From: JADJRH01 sp046351455
Lineage (GTDB): Bacteria > Myxococcota_A > Polyangia > Polyangiales > Polyangiaceae
DNA: 64,000 nucleotides
Direction: 5' to 3'
Assembly: GCA_046351455.1 (NCBI GenBank)
Contig: JAXLYM010000020.1
Span: 1-64,000, forward strand
In this document: piece after piece, positions 52,663 through 60,891 of the stretch
How the letters are laid out: each line of letters opens with the position of its first letter
Numbering within the stretch: the first letter of the stretch is position 1
Program-made: the position numbers and the translations under genes
The notes under the pieces: generated by a model
Told to the model about the DNA's origin: nothing
Seen by the model: only the letters and a program-made list of their open reading frames with translations
Database searches by the model: none

Positions 52663-53613
52663 ATGTCCCGCTGCGCGCCGCCCTCCCTCGTGGGGATCTT
52701 CGCCGTCTCGATCGCCCTGCGATCCGCGGGCGCGCACGCCGAGCCACCGCGCGCGACGCCGGACCCGAAGGCGCCGAAGGCCGCGGAGACGGGGCCGGAC
52801 AACGATGTTCGCGCGCTGTTCGACAAGGGGGTAGCGGCGGTGGATCAAGGCGATCTGCCGCGCGCGGAGGCGCTGTTCACGAAGGCGCTCGCGCTCCGGG
52901 CGACGTGGGATGTCGCGACGAACCTCGGCGTGGTCGAGCACAAGCTCCATCGCGACGCGGCCGCCGCCGCGCACCTCCGCCTGGCGCTGCGCGTATTCCC
53001 GCCTTCGGAGGCCGAGCCGACGCGCAAATCCATCGAGAAAGAGCTGGCCTCGGTGCTGCCGAGCGTGGCGTTGATCAGCGTGCATTCCAACGAGGTCGGG
53101 GCCGCGGTCCACGTGGGCGGCGCCCTCGTGGGGACGCTGCCGCTCGACGCGGCGGTGCCCGCGACCCCGGGGACCGTGACGGTGGAGATCACCAAGGAAG
53201 GGTTCGCGCCGGTCACGCGCACGGTGGAGGCGGCGGCGGGCGCGACGGTGGATATCACCGTGCCGCTCACGAAGGTGACGCCGCACGCGGAGCGGTCGTG
53301 GGCCGCGCCGGCCGTGGCGTTCGGCTTCGGCGGGCTGGGGCTGCTCACGGGCGTCGTCGCCGGCGCGTTCGCCGCGGGGCGGATGGCCGATCTCTCGTCG
53401 TTGTGCGGAAAGCCGCGCCTGTGCCCAGAGAGCGCCCGCGGCGCTGCGGACGACGGGCGCGCGGCCGCGCACCTGTCGACCTCGGGGTTCGTCCTCGCGG
53501 GGCTCGGCGCTGCGGTGGGAGTAGGTCTCCTCGTTCTCTCGATCCCGGGGGCGCCGGCCGGTGCCAGGGTGACCACGGGCCTCACGTCTGTCGGCGTGGA
53601 GGGGAGTTTCTAG
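52663..53613 (+). CDS. TPR/PEGA-domain protein of kinase operon
   Basis: Envelope protein of 316 aa. Signal peptide ending SAGAHA, then a TPR-like pair (DVRALFDKGVAAVDQGDLPR, AEALFTKALALRATWDVATN), a PEGA-type beta domain (VSVALISVHSNEVGAAVHVG-like segment, ending TVDITVPLTKV), and two C-terminal membrane spans (VAFGFGGLGLLTGVVAGAFA, FVLAGLGAAVGVGLLVLSI). Myxobacteria often pair this TPR-PEGA-TM architecture with Ser/Thr kinase genes. The start is an ATG 2 bp after the upstream stop. Confidence 0.85.
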   Translation: MSRCAPPSLVGIFAVSIALRSAGAHAEPPRATPDPKAPKAAETGPDNDVRALFDKGVAAVDQGDLPRAEALFTKALALRATWDVATNLGVVEHKLHRDAAAAAHLRLALRVFPPSEAEPTRKSIEKELASVLPSVALISVHSNEVGAAVHVGGALVGTLPLDAAVPATPGTVTVEITKEGFAPVTRTVEAAAGATVDITVPLTKVTPHAERSWAAPAVAFGFGGLGLLTGVVAGAFAAGRMADLSSLCGKPRLCPESARGAADDGRAAAHLSTSGFVLAGLGAAVGVGLLVLSIPGAPAGARVTTGLTSVGVEGSF

Positions 53614-53720
53614 TCCAGGTTCGATCGACGATCATCTGACTTCGATATTCGACTCCGATCATGGACTCCGATGTTCGGCGGGGCGAGGCGGTGTTCCGCG
53701 CCCGCGGAAGGAGCTTGTCG

Positions 53721-55259
53721 ATGCTTTCAAGAGTGGATGTTTCGGCTTCGGGGAAAGCGCCCCGCGGCCGGGTGGAGAGGCTCGCGCTCGGGGCCGCCGG
53801 GCTCGGGGCCGCGGCGCTCGCGCTGGCGACGACGGGCGGGTGCTCGACGCTCATCGGCTACGACGACATCGCCTACGAGAAGGGCGACACCACGGATTCG
53901 AGCGGCGCCCGCACGTCGGCGTGCGTGCCCAGCGAGGCCGCGGGGCCCGTCGACGATGCGTGCGGCGCCTTCGTGTCCGCGGTGAACGGCGACGACGCCA
54001 AGGGAGACGGCACGAAGAGCCGGCCGTTCCACACGATCGCGCGCGCCCTCAAGATGAGCAACACGGTGTATGCTTGCAACGGGGCGACCGTCGAGGAGGC
54101 GCTCGAGCTGGACGGCGACGTGGCCGTATTCGGGGGGCTCGACTGCATGTCGGGCTGGGCGTACGCGCCGAAGACGCGCACCGAATGGCACGCTCCGGCG
54201 GGGCAGATCCCCGTCCGCGTCGCGGAGCTCGCGCGGCTGTCGCTGCGGGATCTGGAGATCGTGGCGCCGGACGCGGCGGAGGCCTCGGGGTCGTCGATCG
54301 GCGTCCTCGCCGGGGCCGACTCGACGCTCGATCTGCGGCGGTGCACCGTGAAGGCGGGGCGCGGCGCGGACGGGATGCCGCCGCCCCTGCCCGCGTCGGC
54401 CGGGATGATCGGCGCGCCCGGCCAGCAAGGGAGCGACGGGTGCGACGCCAACGTGCCCTCGACGGCGCCCGGCCTCGGCGGACAAGGCCTCTGCGACGAC
54501 ACCGACGTGAGCGGCGGCGCGGGCGGACCGGGGCTGCCCGGGCCCTCCGGCGCGGACGGCAGCGACGGGAGCCCCACGCCCGGCGCCGGCGATCCGGGGC
54601 ACGGCGGCAAGAAACAGGACGCCACGAAGTGCGAGGCCGGTCATCCGGGGGAGAAGGGCGCGATGGGCGCGGACGGCGGAGGAGGCCAGTCGGTCGGCTC
54701 GATTTCGAAGGATGGGTATACGGGATCGAGCGGCGATGACGGCGCTCGCGGCGGCCCCGGTCAGGGCGGCGGCGGCGGCGGAGGCGCGCGGAGCTGCTGG
54801 AACGCGAAGGCCGGCCCCGCGGGCGGCGGAGGCGGCTCCGGAGGGTGCGGCGGCGACGGTGGAAAGGGCGGCTCCCCGGGCGGCGCGAGCATCGGAGTCC
54901 TCAGCTTGAATGCCAAGCTCATCGCGTCGGAGCTGCTCGTCGTGGTCGCGGAGGGCGGCGCGGGCGGCGACGGCGCGCAGGGCGGCCCCGGCGGAATGGG
55001 CGGCCTCGCGGGGAACGCGGGCAGCGGCGATCCGGCGGCGCAGGCGTGCACCGGAGGCAAGGGAGGCGACGGCGGAAAGGGCGGTCGCGGCGGAGGCGGC
55101 GGAGGCGGTCCGTCCATCGGTATCGCGTACCGTGGAGTCGCGCCCCCGACGATGGGCGTCGAGATCGTCGTCGGAGTGGGCGGAAAGGGCGGAAAAGGGG
55201 CCGGATCGGCGAACGATGGGGCCCCCGGCGCCGCCGCGAAGACGATGCTCATGAACTAG
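53721..55259 (+). CDS. Gly-rich collagen-like lipoprotein
   Basis: Lipoprotein of 512 aa. Signal ending ATTGGC (Cys41) after a long basic leader; the start ATG at 53721 has GGAAGGAG upstream. Residues ~80-220 form a beta-helix-like domain (DGTKSRPFHTIARALKMSNT and ARLSLRDLEIVAPDAAEAS) typical of polymorphic outer-membrane-type proteins. Residues ~225-400 and beyond are Gly-rich with Gly-X-Y-like stretches (GGAGGPGLPGPSGADGSDGS, GQGGGGGGGARSCWNAKAGP) interspersed with Cys. Probably an extended surface fibre or sheath component; no enzyme motif. Confidence 0.8.
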   Translation: MLSRVDVSASGKAPRGRVERLALGAAGLGAAALALATTGGCSTLIGYDDIAYEKGDTTDSSGARTSACVPSEAAGPVDDACGAFVSAVNGDDAKGDGTKSRPFHTIARALKMSNTVYACNGATVEEALELDGDVAVFGGLDCMSGWAYAPKTRTEWHAPAGQIPVRVAELARLSLRDLEIVAPDAAEASGSSIGVLAGADSTLDLRRCTVKAGRGADGMPPPLPASAGMIGAPGQQGSDGCDANVPSTAPGLGGQGLCDDTDVSGGAGGPGLPGPSGADGSDGSPTPGAGDPGHGGKKQDATKCEAGHPGEKGAMGADGGGGQSVGSISKDGYTGSSGDDGARGGPGQGGGGGGGARSCWNAKAGPAGGGGGSGGCGGDGGKGGSPGGASIGVLSLNAKLIASELLVVVAEGGAGGDGAQGGPGGMGGLAGNAGSGDPAAQACTGGKGGDGGKGGRGGGGGGGPSIGIAYRGVAPPTMGVEIVVGVGGKGGKGAGSANDGAPGAAAKTMLMN

Positions 55260-55263
55260 CCTC

Positions 55264-55328
55264 GTCGACTGGCATCGTCGACTGGCATCATCGACTGGCA
55301 TCATCGACTGGCATCATCGACTGGCCAT
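55264..55328. repeat. 13-bp tandem repeat, five copies
   Basis: Unit RTCGACTGGCATC repeated at 55264, 55277, 55290, 55303 and 55316 (the last with a T>C-type change, ending GGCCAT). It begins 5 bp after the Gly-rich lipoprotein stop. Contains the ACTGGCA core. Confidence 0.9.
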
Positions 55329-55409
55329 CTCCGAAGGCGCCTCTCGTCCCGTGCGGCGGGGGGCGCCGTACCCTCTTGCGCCCGGCGGTGGTTCGCCGAT
55401 ACTGCGTCC

Positions 55410-56996
55410 ATGCGAAGCATCTCGCGCACGGGTGGTATCCTGGCTGTCACGGCGCTCGCGGCGGCGCTCACCGCGCACGCGCCCCCGGCGGACGCGTTCT
55501 GCGGCTTCTACGTGAGCGGGGCCGACTCGAAGCTCTTCAACAACGCGACGCAGGTGGTGCTGCTGCGCGACGGCACGCGCACGGTGCTGTCGATGCAGAA
55601 CAACTACCAGGGACCGCCGGAGGACTTCGCGATGGTCGTCCCGGTGCCGGTCGTGCTGCAGAAAGAGAACGTGAAGACGCTCGCGAAGGCGCTCTTCGAG
55701 CACGTGGATCAGCTCGATTCGCCGCGCCTCGTGGAATACTGGGAGCAGGACCCGTGTCCGGAGCCGATGGATGACAGGCTGGGGTCGGCGATGCGGGCCA
55801 AAGGAGGGGGCGCCGCTCCGCAGTCGATGGCGCTCGCCGCTCCGCAGTCGATGCAGGCCGTCAAGATCGAGGCGGAATTCACGGTCGGGGAGTACGACGT
55901 CGTGGTCCTCAGCGCGACGGACTCCTCGGCGCTCGACCGCTGGCTGCGCGACAATCACTACAAGATCCCCGAGGGGTCGGAGCCGCTGCTGCGGCCTTAT
56001 GTGGAGAACGGGAGCAAGTTCTTCGTCGCCAAGGTGGACGTGAAGAAGGTCACCTTCGAGGGCGGACAGGCGGCGCTCTCCCCTCTTCGGTTCCACTACG
56101 ACACGGAGGCGTTCAGCCTGCCGGTGCGGCTCGGGCTCGTGAATTCGGGCGGCAAGCAGGACCTCGTGATCCACGTGCTCGCGCGCAATCAGCGCTACGA
56201 GGCGGCCAATTACAAGAACGCCACCATCCCGACGAACCTCGACGTGGATACGAAGGCGAAGGACGGGTTCGCGACGTACTATTCGGCCCTGTTCGACCGC
56301 ACGGTGGAGGAGCATCCGGGCGCGGTGATCACGGAGTATTCTTGGGCTTCGAGCACGTGCGATCCGTGCCCCGGTCCGGCGCTCGCGCCGCAGGAGATCC
56401 AGGCGCTCGGGGGAGACGTGGCGCCGAGCGCGACGGCGCCGATGGGCCGTGGGATGAGCCCGGGCGCGTGGGACTGGGTGGTGACGCGCCTCCACGCTCG
56501 GTACACGAAGGACACGCTCGGAGAAGACATCGTGTTTCGCGCGGCGCCGCCCATCGTCGGAGGCCGGGAGGTGCGCGGCTCGGACGGGAAGCTGGAGAGC
56601 GGGGCCAGCGCGTCCGGGATCAACAATTTCCAGGGTCGCTACGCGATCCGGCACCCGTGGACGGGGCCTGTCAAATGTGCCAGTCCGCAGCGGGGAGTCT
56701 GGGGGGGCCCGCCCGGGGAGCCGTACGGTCGGCCGGCGGTGATGGCGGCGCTGAACCCGTCCTTCACGCGCCGAGGCCCCACGGCGCAGGCCACCCCGCC
56801 CGCGCCGAGGCCGGTGCGCCCGCCCCCCACCCCGCTCCCGGCGACCCCGAAGCCGCCCGGGCTTCCGGAGGAGGAGCCGAATCCGTCCTTTCACGCCCTG
56901 TTGACGGACGAAGAGGCGCAGCAGAAGGCGGCTGTCGTCGGCGCGCTGGTGCTGGCGGTGCTCGGCGTCATCAAGTGGCTCTTCACCCGCGACTGA
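55410..56996 (+). CDS. DUF2330 protein, paralog 2
   Basis: Exported protein of 528 aa, close paralog of 33485-35056; they share the mature start FCGFYVSGADSKLFNNATQV, the block NNYQGPPEDFAMVVPVPVVL, SPLRFHYDTEAFSLPVRLGL and SSTCDPCPGP. Unlike paralog 1 it lacks the Cys-containing MYXO-CTERM tail. Instead a Pro-rich stretch (PAPRPVRPPPTPLPATPKPP) leads to a single C-terminal membrane helix (AAVVGALVLAVLGVIKWLFT). The function of DUF2330 is unknown. The difference in C-terminus suggests different anchoring, so the duplicates may work at different places. Confidence 0.9.
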   Translation: MRSISRTGGILAVTALAAALTAHAPPADAFCGFYVSGADSKLFNNATQVVLLRDGTRTVLSMQNNYQGPPEDFAMVVPVPVVLQKENVKTLAKALFEHVDQLDSPRLVEYWEQDPCPEPMDDRLGSAMRAKGGGAAPQSMALAAPQSMQAVKIEAEFTVGEYDVVVLSATDSSALDRWLRDNHYKIPEGSEPLLRPYVENGSKFFVAKVDVKKVTFEGGQAALSPLRFHYDTEAFSLPVRLGLVNSGGKQDLVIHVLARNQRYEAANYKNATIPTNLDVDTKAKDGFATYYSALFDRTVEEHPGAVITEYSWASSTCDPCPGPALAPQEIQALGGDVAPSATAPMGRGMSPGAWDWVVTRLHARYTKDTLGEDIVFRAAPPIVGGREVRGSDGKLESGASASGINNFQGRYAIRHPWTGPVKCASPQRGVWGGPPGEPYGRPAVMAALNPSFTRRGPTAQATPPAPRPVRPPPTPLPATPKPPGLPEEEPNPSFHALLTDEEAQQKAAVVGALVLAVLGVIKWLFTRD

Positions 56997-57030
56997 CCAC
57001 TTCAAAGCGACTTCGATGAAGCACGTGAAG

Positions 57031-57102
57031 GTGCCCACCCCCCGGCCGCGCTGCGCGCGCCCGGCCCCTCCCAATCCGCTCGCTACGCTCGCGGAGGGAG
57101 GG
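57031..57102 (-). repeat. Dispersed intergenic repeat, inverted copy D
   Basis: Reads as the reverse complement of the repeat family, with GTGCCCACCCCCCGG at the left and ending GGAGGGAGGGG; shorter and more diverged. It lies 44 bp from the direct copy C, forming a large inverted repeat behind the second DUF2330 gene. Confidence 0.75.
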
Positions 57103-57146
57103 GAACGTTCCGTGGTGGATGGGGCCGGATAAATGACAGGAGGGTC

Positions 57147-57233
57147 CCCCTCCCTTCGCGACCGAAGGGAGCGATTTGGGAGGGGCGGGCCGCGCGCAGG
57201 CGCGCAGCGCCGAGCACGGACCGGGGGTGGGCA
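57147..57233 (+). repeat. Dispersed intergenic repeat, copy C
   Basis: CCCCTCCC, a 23-nt stem-loop region, TTTGGGAGGGGCGGGCCGCG, then GCCGAGCACGGACCGGGGGT. It ends 7 bp before the stop of the minus-strand SDR at 57240. Confidence 0.88.
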
Positions 57234-57239
57234 ACGCGA

Positions 57240-58052
57240 TCAGGCTCTCTTCTTTCGCAGCGTGTCGGGGTGGCTCATCTTCGCGGAGATCTTCGCGACG
57301 AGGCTCCGGGGGGTGAACCTCGATGAGAAGGCCATGAGCCAGTTTTGGAGGCCGACCAGCGTCGACGGGCGCTTGCCGATCGCGCTGAGAGCGCTCCTCA
57401 CCACGTCGTTGACGTCCAGCTCCGGGCCGACGCCGCCGACGTCGATGTGCGCCGCCTCCTGGAACTCCGTCTTGGTGTATCCCGGGGACAGCGCGAGGAC
57501 GTCCACGCCTTTGGGGCCGACCTCCGCCCACAAGGCCTCTCCGAGCATCAGATTGAAGGCCTTCGTCGCGCCGTACGTGGCCCAGTACGGGCACGGCTGA
57601 TAGGCGGCGGTGCTGGCGAGGAGGATGACGCCCCCGCGGCCGCGCTCCACCATCTTCGGCAAGAAGGCGTGGCAGTGCTCGACGACGACTCGGCAGTTGA
57701 GGTCGACCATGCGGGCGTCGTGCGCCGCGTCCCCCTCGACGAACGGGCCGTACCCGCCGAAGCCCGCGCTGCACACGAGCAGGCCGACGTCGAGGCCGGT
57801 CTTCGCCGCGCGCGCCACGAGATCGGCAGTCGCGCCCGGTGACGCCAGATCGAGATCGATCACCTCCACGCGGACGCCGTGCGCCTGGGCGAGCTCGCGG
57901 GCCTTGGATTCAAGCCGATCGCGGCGCCGCGCGACGAGCACGAGGTCCATCTTCGCGGCGGCGAGGTGCTCCGCGAAGGTGGCGCCGATGCCCGCAGAAG
58001 CCCCGGTGATCAGCGCCGCGCCGCCGAAGCGGTCTCGAAAGGATCGTTCCAT
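57240..58052 (-). CDS. Short-chain dehydrogenase/reductase
   Basis: Classical SDR of 270 aa. LITGASAGIGATFAEHLAAA (TGxxxGIG), LLASTAAYQPCPYWATYGAT with the Ser strand and Tyr-x-x-x-Lys (YGATKAFNLML), and LSPGYTKTEF after it. The N-terminus ERSFRDRFGGAALITG and the C-terminal KISAKMSHPDTLRKK point to the DltE/YqjQ-like SDR group. The ATG at 58052 has GAGGAAAAG upstream. The substrate is unknown. Confidence 0.92.
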   Translation of the reverse strand: MERSFRDRFGGAALITGASAGIGATFAEHLAAAKMDLVLVARRRDRLESKARELAQAHGVRVEVIDLDLASPGATADLVARAAKTGLDVGLLVCSAGFGGYGPFVEGDAAHDARMVDLNCRVVVEHCHAFLPKMVERGRGGVILLASTAAYQPCPYWATYGATKAFNLMLGEALWAEVGPKGVDVLALSPGYTKTEFQEAAHIDVGGVGPELDVNDVVRSALSAIGKRPSTLVGLQNWLMAFSSRFTPRSLVAKISAKMSHPDTLRKKRA

Positions 58053-58158
58053 GGTGTCTTTTCCTCGCGCGAACCGTACACGGGCGCCGCACGCTTTCAA
58101 CGGCAATTCGCGAAAGAAGTGGGGCCCTGCCCGGCGGACGAACGTGGTAGAAGGCCCC

Positions 58159-58794
58159 ATGACTTCAAGGCTCCTCGTCCTCGGGCTCTTCGGGTTGGCT
58201 CTCGGCGCGACAGGCGCGCTCGGCTGCGGCGGCAACGTGGTGTTGAGCAGCGGCGAAACCGGCGGCGCCGGCGGCGGCACCACGACGACGGGCACGGGCG
58301 GTCAAACCGGCACGACGTCGAACATCCAGTGCGCCGGCCTCGACCACATCACCTGCCTCTCCTCGTATCCGAGCTGCGTGCCAGTCTACGACGACTTCTG
58401 CTGTCCGACGTGCACTCCGACGGGCGGCTGCGCGGACTGCATCGATCTGCAATTCGACCATTGCGACGACTTCGAGAATCGATGTACCGGCGTCCCGTCG
58501 CAATGCGGGCAGACCCCCGATTGGGCCTGCACGGGCGGACAGGCGGACTGCAACATCGATCCTGGAGGCGTCACCCCGTGCGACACGGTGGCCGGGTGTC
58601 TGCCGGCCCAGTGCTCTCCCATCCTGGAGAGCTGTCCCGCGAGCGTCGTCTGCCACCCTGCGACGAAGGGAACGTGCCTCGTGAACTGCAAGCAGACGCC
58701 GCCGCCGTGCCCCGCAGGCACCTGGCCCGAAGCGACGGACGGCTGCTACACCGGCTATTGTGTCCCCGAGAACGTGTGTGTGATTGGCCTGTAA
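58159..58794 (+). CDS. Cysteine-rich lipoprotein
   Basis: Secreted protein of 211 aa: signal with GALGC (Cys23), Gly/Thr linker to ~50, then a domain with more than 20 Cys in clusters (CPTCTPTGGCADC, HCDDF, CTGVPSQCGQ, CNIDPGG, CSPILESCPASVVCHP and others). Spacing suggests EGF-like or knottin-like disulfide units. No function is known. It ends 3 bp before the direct-repeat array that flanks the mobile island. Confidence 0.8.
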   Translation: MTSRLLVLGLFGLALGATGALGCGGNVVLSSGETGGAGGGTTTTGTGGQTGTTSNIQCAGLDHITCLSSYPSCVPVYDDFCCPTCTPTGGCADCIDLQFDHCDDFENRCTGVPSQCGQTPDWACTGGQADCNIDPGGVTPCDTVAGCLPAQCSPILESCPASVVCHPATKGTCLVNCKQTPPPCPAGTWPEATDGCYTGYCVPENVCVIGL

Positions 58795-58797
58795 CCC

Positions 58798-58861
58798 GGC
58801 TCGACCTGGCCTTCGAACGTACCAGCTCGTCCGGACCCCGGCTCGACCTGGCATTTGAAGG
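58798..58861 (+). repeat. Direct-repeat array, left part (42-bp unit)
   Basis: One full 42-bp unit (58798-58839, GGCTCGACCTGGCCTTCGAA, then CGTACCAGCTCGTCCGGACC) and the first ~22 bp of a second. The full unit is nearly identical to the one at 62254-62295 on the far side of the island. Unit starts GGCTCGACCTGGCNTTYGAA in all copies. Confidence 0.85.
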
Positions 58862-58884
58862 TAGTGGCCGGTTTTGATCGAGAG

Positions 58885-58903
58885 TGGCCGGATCCAGCCA
58901 GTC
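58885..58903 (+). repeat. Left terminal inverted repeat of island
   Basis: TGGCCGGATCCAGCCAGTC. Its reverse complement is close to the right end at 62156-62174. The sequence is itself nearly palindromic. Confidence 0.65.
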
Positions 58904-59005
58904 TCTCGAAGTCCTGAGTTACGGTCCCGGACATAAGCGACCCCCGCCGAGCCTGGCAGCTCGACGAGGGTCTTGATCGCCACCTCGCACCCGAGGCAAC
59001 GACCC

Positions 59006-59383
59006 ATGTCCGACTTACCGCGACCTCCGCGGACGGGCCAAGATCCGCCCGCCGCTCGACACCTTCGACTGGTCTCTGACAAGCCATCGCACGCACCTCC
59101 GAAGCGGTACCGCCGCACGCCAACGTTCACGCCCGCCGAAACGGACAGGCTCCGCGCGGCCCTCAAGAGCACCCGTTGGGTGTTCGGGACGTACCTCTGC
59201 GCCGCCGACGCGATGCGGATTCCCGTCGACACGCTGTACGAGGCGTTGAGCGGGCGAAAGGCCATCTCCGCGAACATCGCAGTACGGCTCGCGCGAGCCC
59301 TCGGCAAGCCCTTGGAGAGCCTGTACCGCGCGCCCACCGATGCCAGCACGTGCCCCACGTGCGGCGCGAGGAGGGCACCATGA
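59006..59383 (+). CDS. HTH (XRE-like) regulator
   Basis: Small DNA-binding protein of 125 aa. After a basic, Pro-rich N-terminus, residues ~60-110 form a helix-turn-helix of Cro/CI type (DAMRIPVDTLYEALSGRKAI, SANIAVRLARALGKPLESLY). It ends with a Cys pair (STCPTCGARRAP) that could bind zinc. Stop and next start overlap as ATGA (59380-59383), coupling it to a sigma-like protein. Most likely a regulator of the sigma factor or the transposon. A TTG start 33 bp upstream is less likely. Confidence 0.75.
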   Translation: MSDLPRPPRTGQDPPAARHLRLVSDKPSHAPPKRYRRTPTFTPAETDRLRAALKSTRWVFGTYLCAADAMRIPVDTLYEALSGRKAISANIAVRLARALGKPLESLYRAPTDASTCPTCGARRAP

Positions 59384-59895
59384 CGCCCGCGCAGGAGCGA
59401 TCGTGGAAGCTCGTCCTCCGCGAGCAGCACATCATCAAGCGCGTCGCGCGGCTGCGCGGCGTGGAGCGCGATGACATCCCCGACGTCGCGCAGGTCACGC
59501 TGCTCAAGGCGTGGACGCTCATCCGCGACGGGCGTCTTGAGCTGAACCCCGCGCAGTACGCACGCCAAGCGATCCGATGGTGGCTTGGAAGCGTCGCGCT
59601 CACGATGTGCAGCCGCTATTGGAAACGGAGGATGCGGCGCGCTCACGTGGTCTTCGTGCCGCTGGACACCTTGATCCGGCAGCCGTCGATCGACGAGACG
59701 CCGCGTCTCGAAGCGCGCGAGGCCTTGAAGGTCATCACGTACAGGTTGAACGACACCGAGAAGACCATCCTCGACTCGCTCACCCGCGAGGACACGCAGC
59801 GCGAGCTTGCTGCGCTGCTCGGCGTCCCCATCGGCACCGCGACCACGTGGACCTACCGGCTCCGCAAGCACCTCCGCAAAGCCCTCGCGAAGTAG
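59380..59895 (+). CDS. Sigma-70-family RNA polymerase sigma factor (ECF-like)
   Basis: Protein of 171 aa with a region-2-like half (QHIIKRVARLRGVERDDIPD, VAQVTLLKAWTLIRDGRL) and a region-4-like half with HTH (LNDTEKTILDSLTREDTQRE, LAALLGVPIGTATTWTYRLR). Such two-domain proteins direct RNA polymerase to specific promoters. Coupled by ATGA to the HTH gene. A sigma factor inside a transposon-like unit is unusual and could control the element's own genes. Confidence 0.8.
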   Translation: MTPAQERSWKLVLREQHIIKRVARLRGVERDDIPDVAQVTLLKAWTLIRDGRLELNPAQYARQAIRWWLGSVALTMCSRYWKRRMRRAHVVFVPLDTLIRQPSIDETPRLEAREALKVITYRLNDTEKTILDSLTREDTQRELAALLGVPIGTATTWTYRLRKHLRKALAK

Positions 59896-60022
59896 CCTCT
59901 CCGGCGCCCTCCGCGCCGTCCTCCCCTCACAGCCTGTCCCGATGTCCACGGCGCGCATGCTCCGCGGTGAACACCCGCTCGTCTTTCGGGCAGGTGGATG
60001 CGTTGGTAAGACCGGCTTCACC

Positions 60023-60589
60023 ATGGCTAGCAAGCGACCCTTTAGCGAATTATCCAAGTCACTTGGCAAAGCAAACCGTGAGTTTGCAAGCCATGAGGCC
60101 GAGTCGAAAGAACAGGCCAACGCAGCCCATGAAAAGCACTCACAAGCGCTAACTGCCAGAGACGCCGCGCTTGAGGAGTTTACACAGAATGCCAACAAGG
60201 CATTGGAACAGGTTGTAGGCATTCTTGCAGCGGATGGCGCCGATGTCCAGCCATACCCCGCGCCACTCACAAACGCTCGCACCGAATGGGACCGGGAGCA
60301 TCCATACGAGTGGGTTTGCTTCATGACGTTGGGGCAACCCCACACCAATGCTAATCGCCACTTCGCGCCGCTTCCACACATGGAAAAGACCGTGTCGTAC
60401 GTTGGTTTCGCAAAGGCGCTAAAGGAGCCGCACGTTTCAGCAATCGCCAAGCACATGCATGGAATGCCGAAGCCAGCAGTCGTTGGCCGCATCGAGATTG
60501 GAGTAGCCCAACCAACCGTTGACGATTTGATCGCGACCCTTGAGGAGGCTGTTGAGGCCATCATGCTTGGTTACCAGCCTCCCAAGTAA
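60023..60589 (+). CDS. Orphan coiled-coil protein, lower-GC
   Basis: Protein of 188 aa that I do not recognise. Codon use differs from neighbours: A/T-ending codons are common and GC is clearly lower than the window's usual level. N-terminal ~70 residues form a coiled coil (ANREFASHEAESKEQANAAH, EKHSQALTARDAALEEFTQN), then a mixed region (DREHPYEWVCFMTLGQPHTN, HMEKTVSYVGFAKALKEPHV) and a C-terminal helix (DDLIATLEEAVEAIMLGYQP). It has no signal. Base composition and place next to the transposase suggest recent acquisition. Confidence 0.65.
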   Translation: MASKRPFSELSKSLGKANREFASHEAESKEQANAAHEKHSQALTARDAALEEFTQNANKALEQVVGILAADGADVQPYPAPLTNARTEWDREHPYEWVCFMTLGQPHTNANRHFAPLPHMEKTVSYVGFAKALKEPHVSAIAKHMHGMPKPAVVGRIEIGVAQPTVDDLIATLEEAVEAIMLGYQPPK

Positions 60590-60891
60590 TCCTGCACCAT
60601 GTCAGCGAGTCGAGTCTCGGCACCGAGTTTCTTGCTCAATGTAAGAAATCGCTTGTGCACGCGGTAACGCCTTACCGCCTCAGGATCGTTGCTCGCGGCA
60701 AGGCGAATGCCCCTTGTGGCCGCGTCAACGATACGCACTGCCCGGACTCGGCGGCTCACGTCGTACCCCCGTCCGGCTCGAACAAGCCAGGTTGCACCAT
60801 CTCGCGCAGCTTCGGACACTCGGCCCCTGCGAAGGTGCGCCTCTGACGCCCGGACAATCCATGTCCGCCCGCGCCATCGTTTCCAGCGCAA
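60571..60891 (-). CDS. Possible small Arg-rich protein
   Basis: Open frame of up to 106 aa whose end (DPEAVRRYRVHKRFLTLSKK, then LGAETRLADMVQDYLGGW) looks like a real amphipathic C-terminus; the 3' end overlaps the orphan gene by 19 bp. The N-terminus is Arg-rich and unsupported, with no ribosome site. A low-confidence gene. Confidence 0.3.
   Translation of the reverse strand: MRWKRWRGRTWIVRASEAHLRRGRVSEAARDGATWLVRAGRGYDVSRRVRAVRIVDAATRGIRLAASNDPEAVRRYRVHKRFLTLSKKLGAETRLADMVQDYLGGW

Noticed and set aside
58165..60564. 799-aa minus-strand open frame across the island
   Set aside because: Runs antisense through the Cys-rich lipoprotein, repeats, HTH and sigma genes; its PGRAG-type repeats come from the 42-bp DNA repeats.
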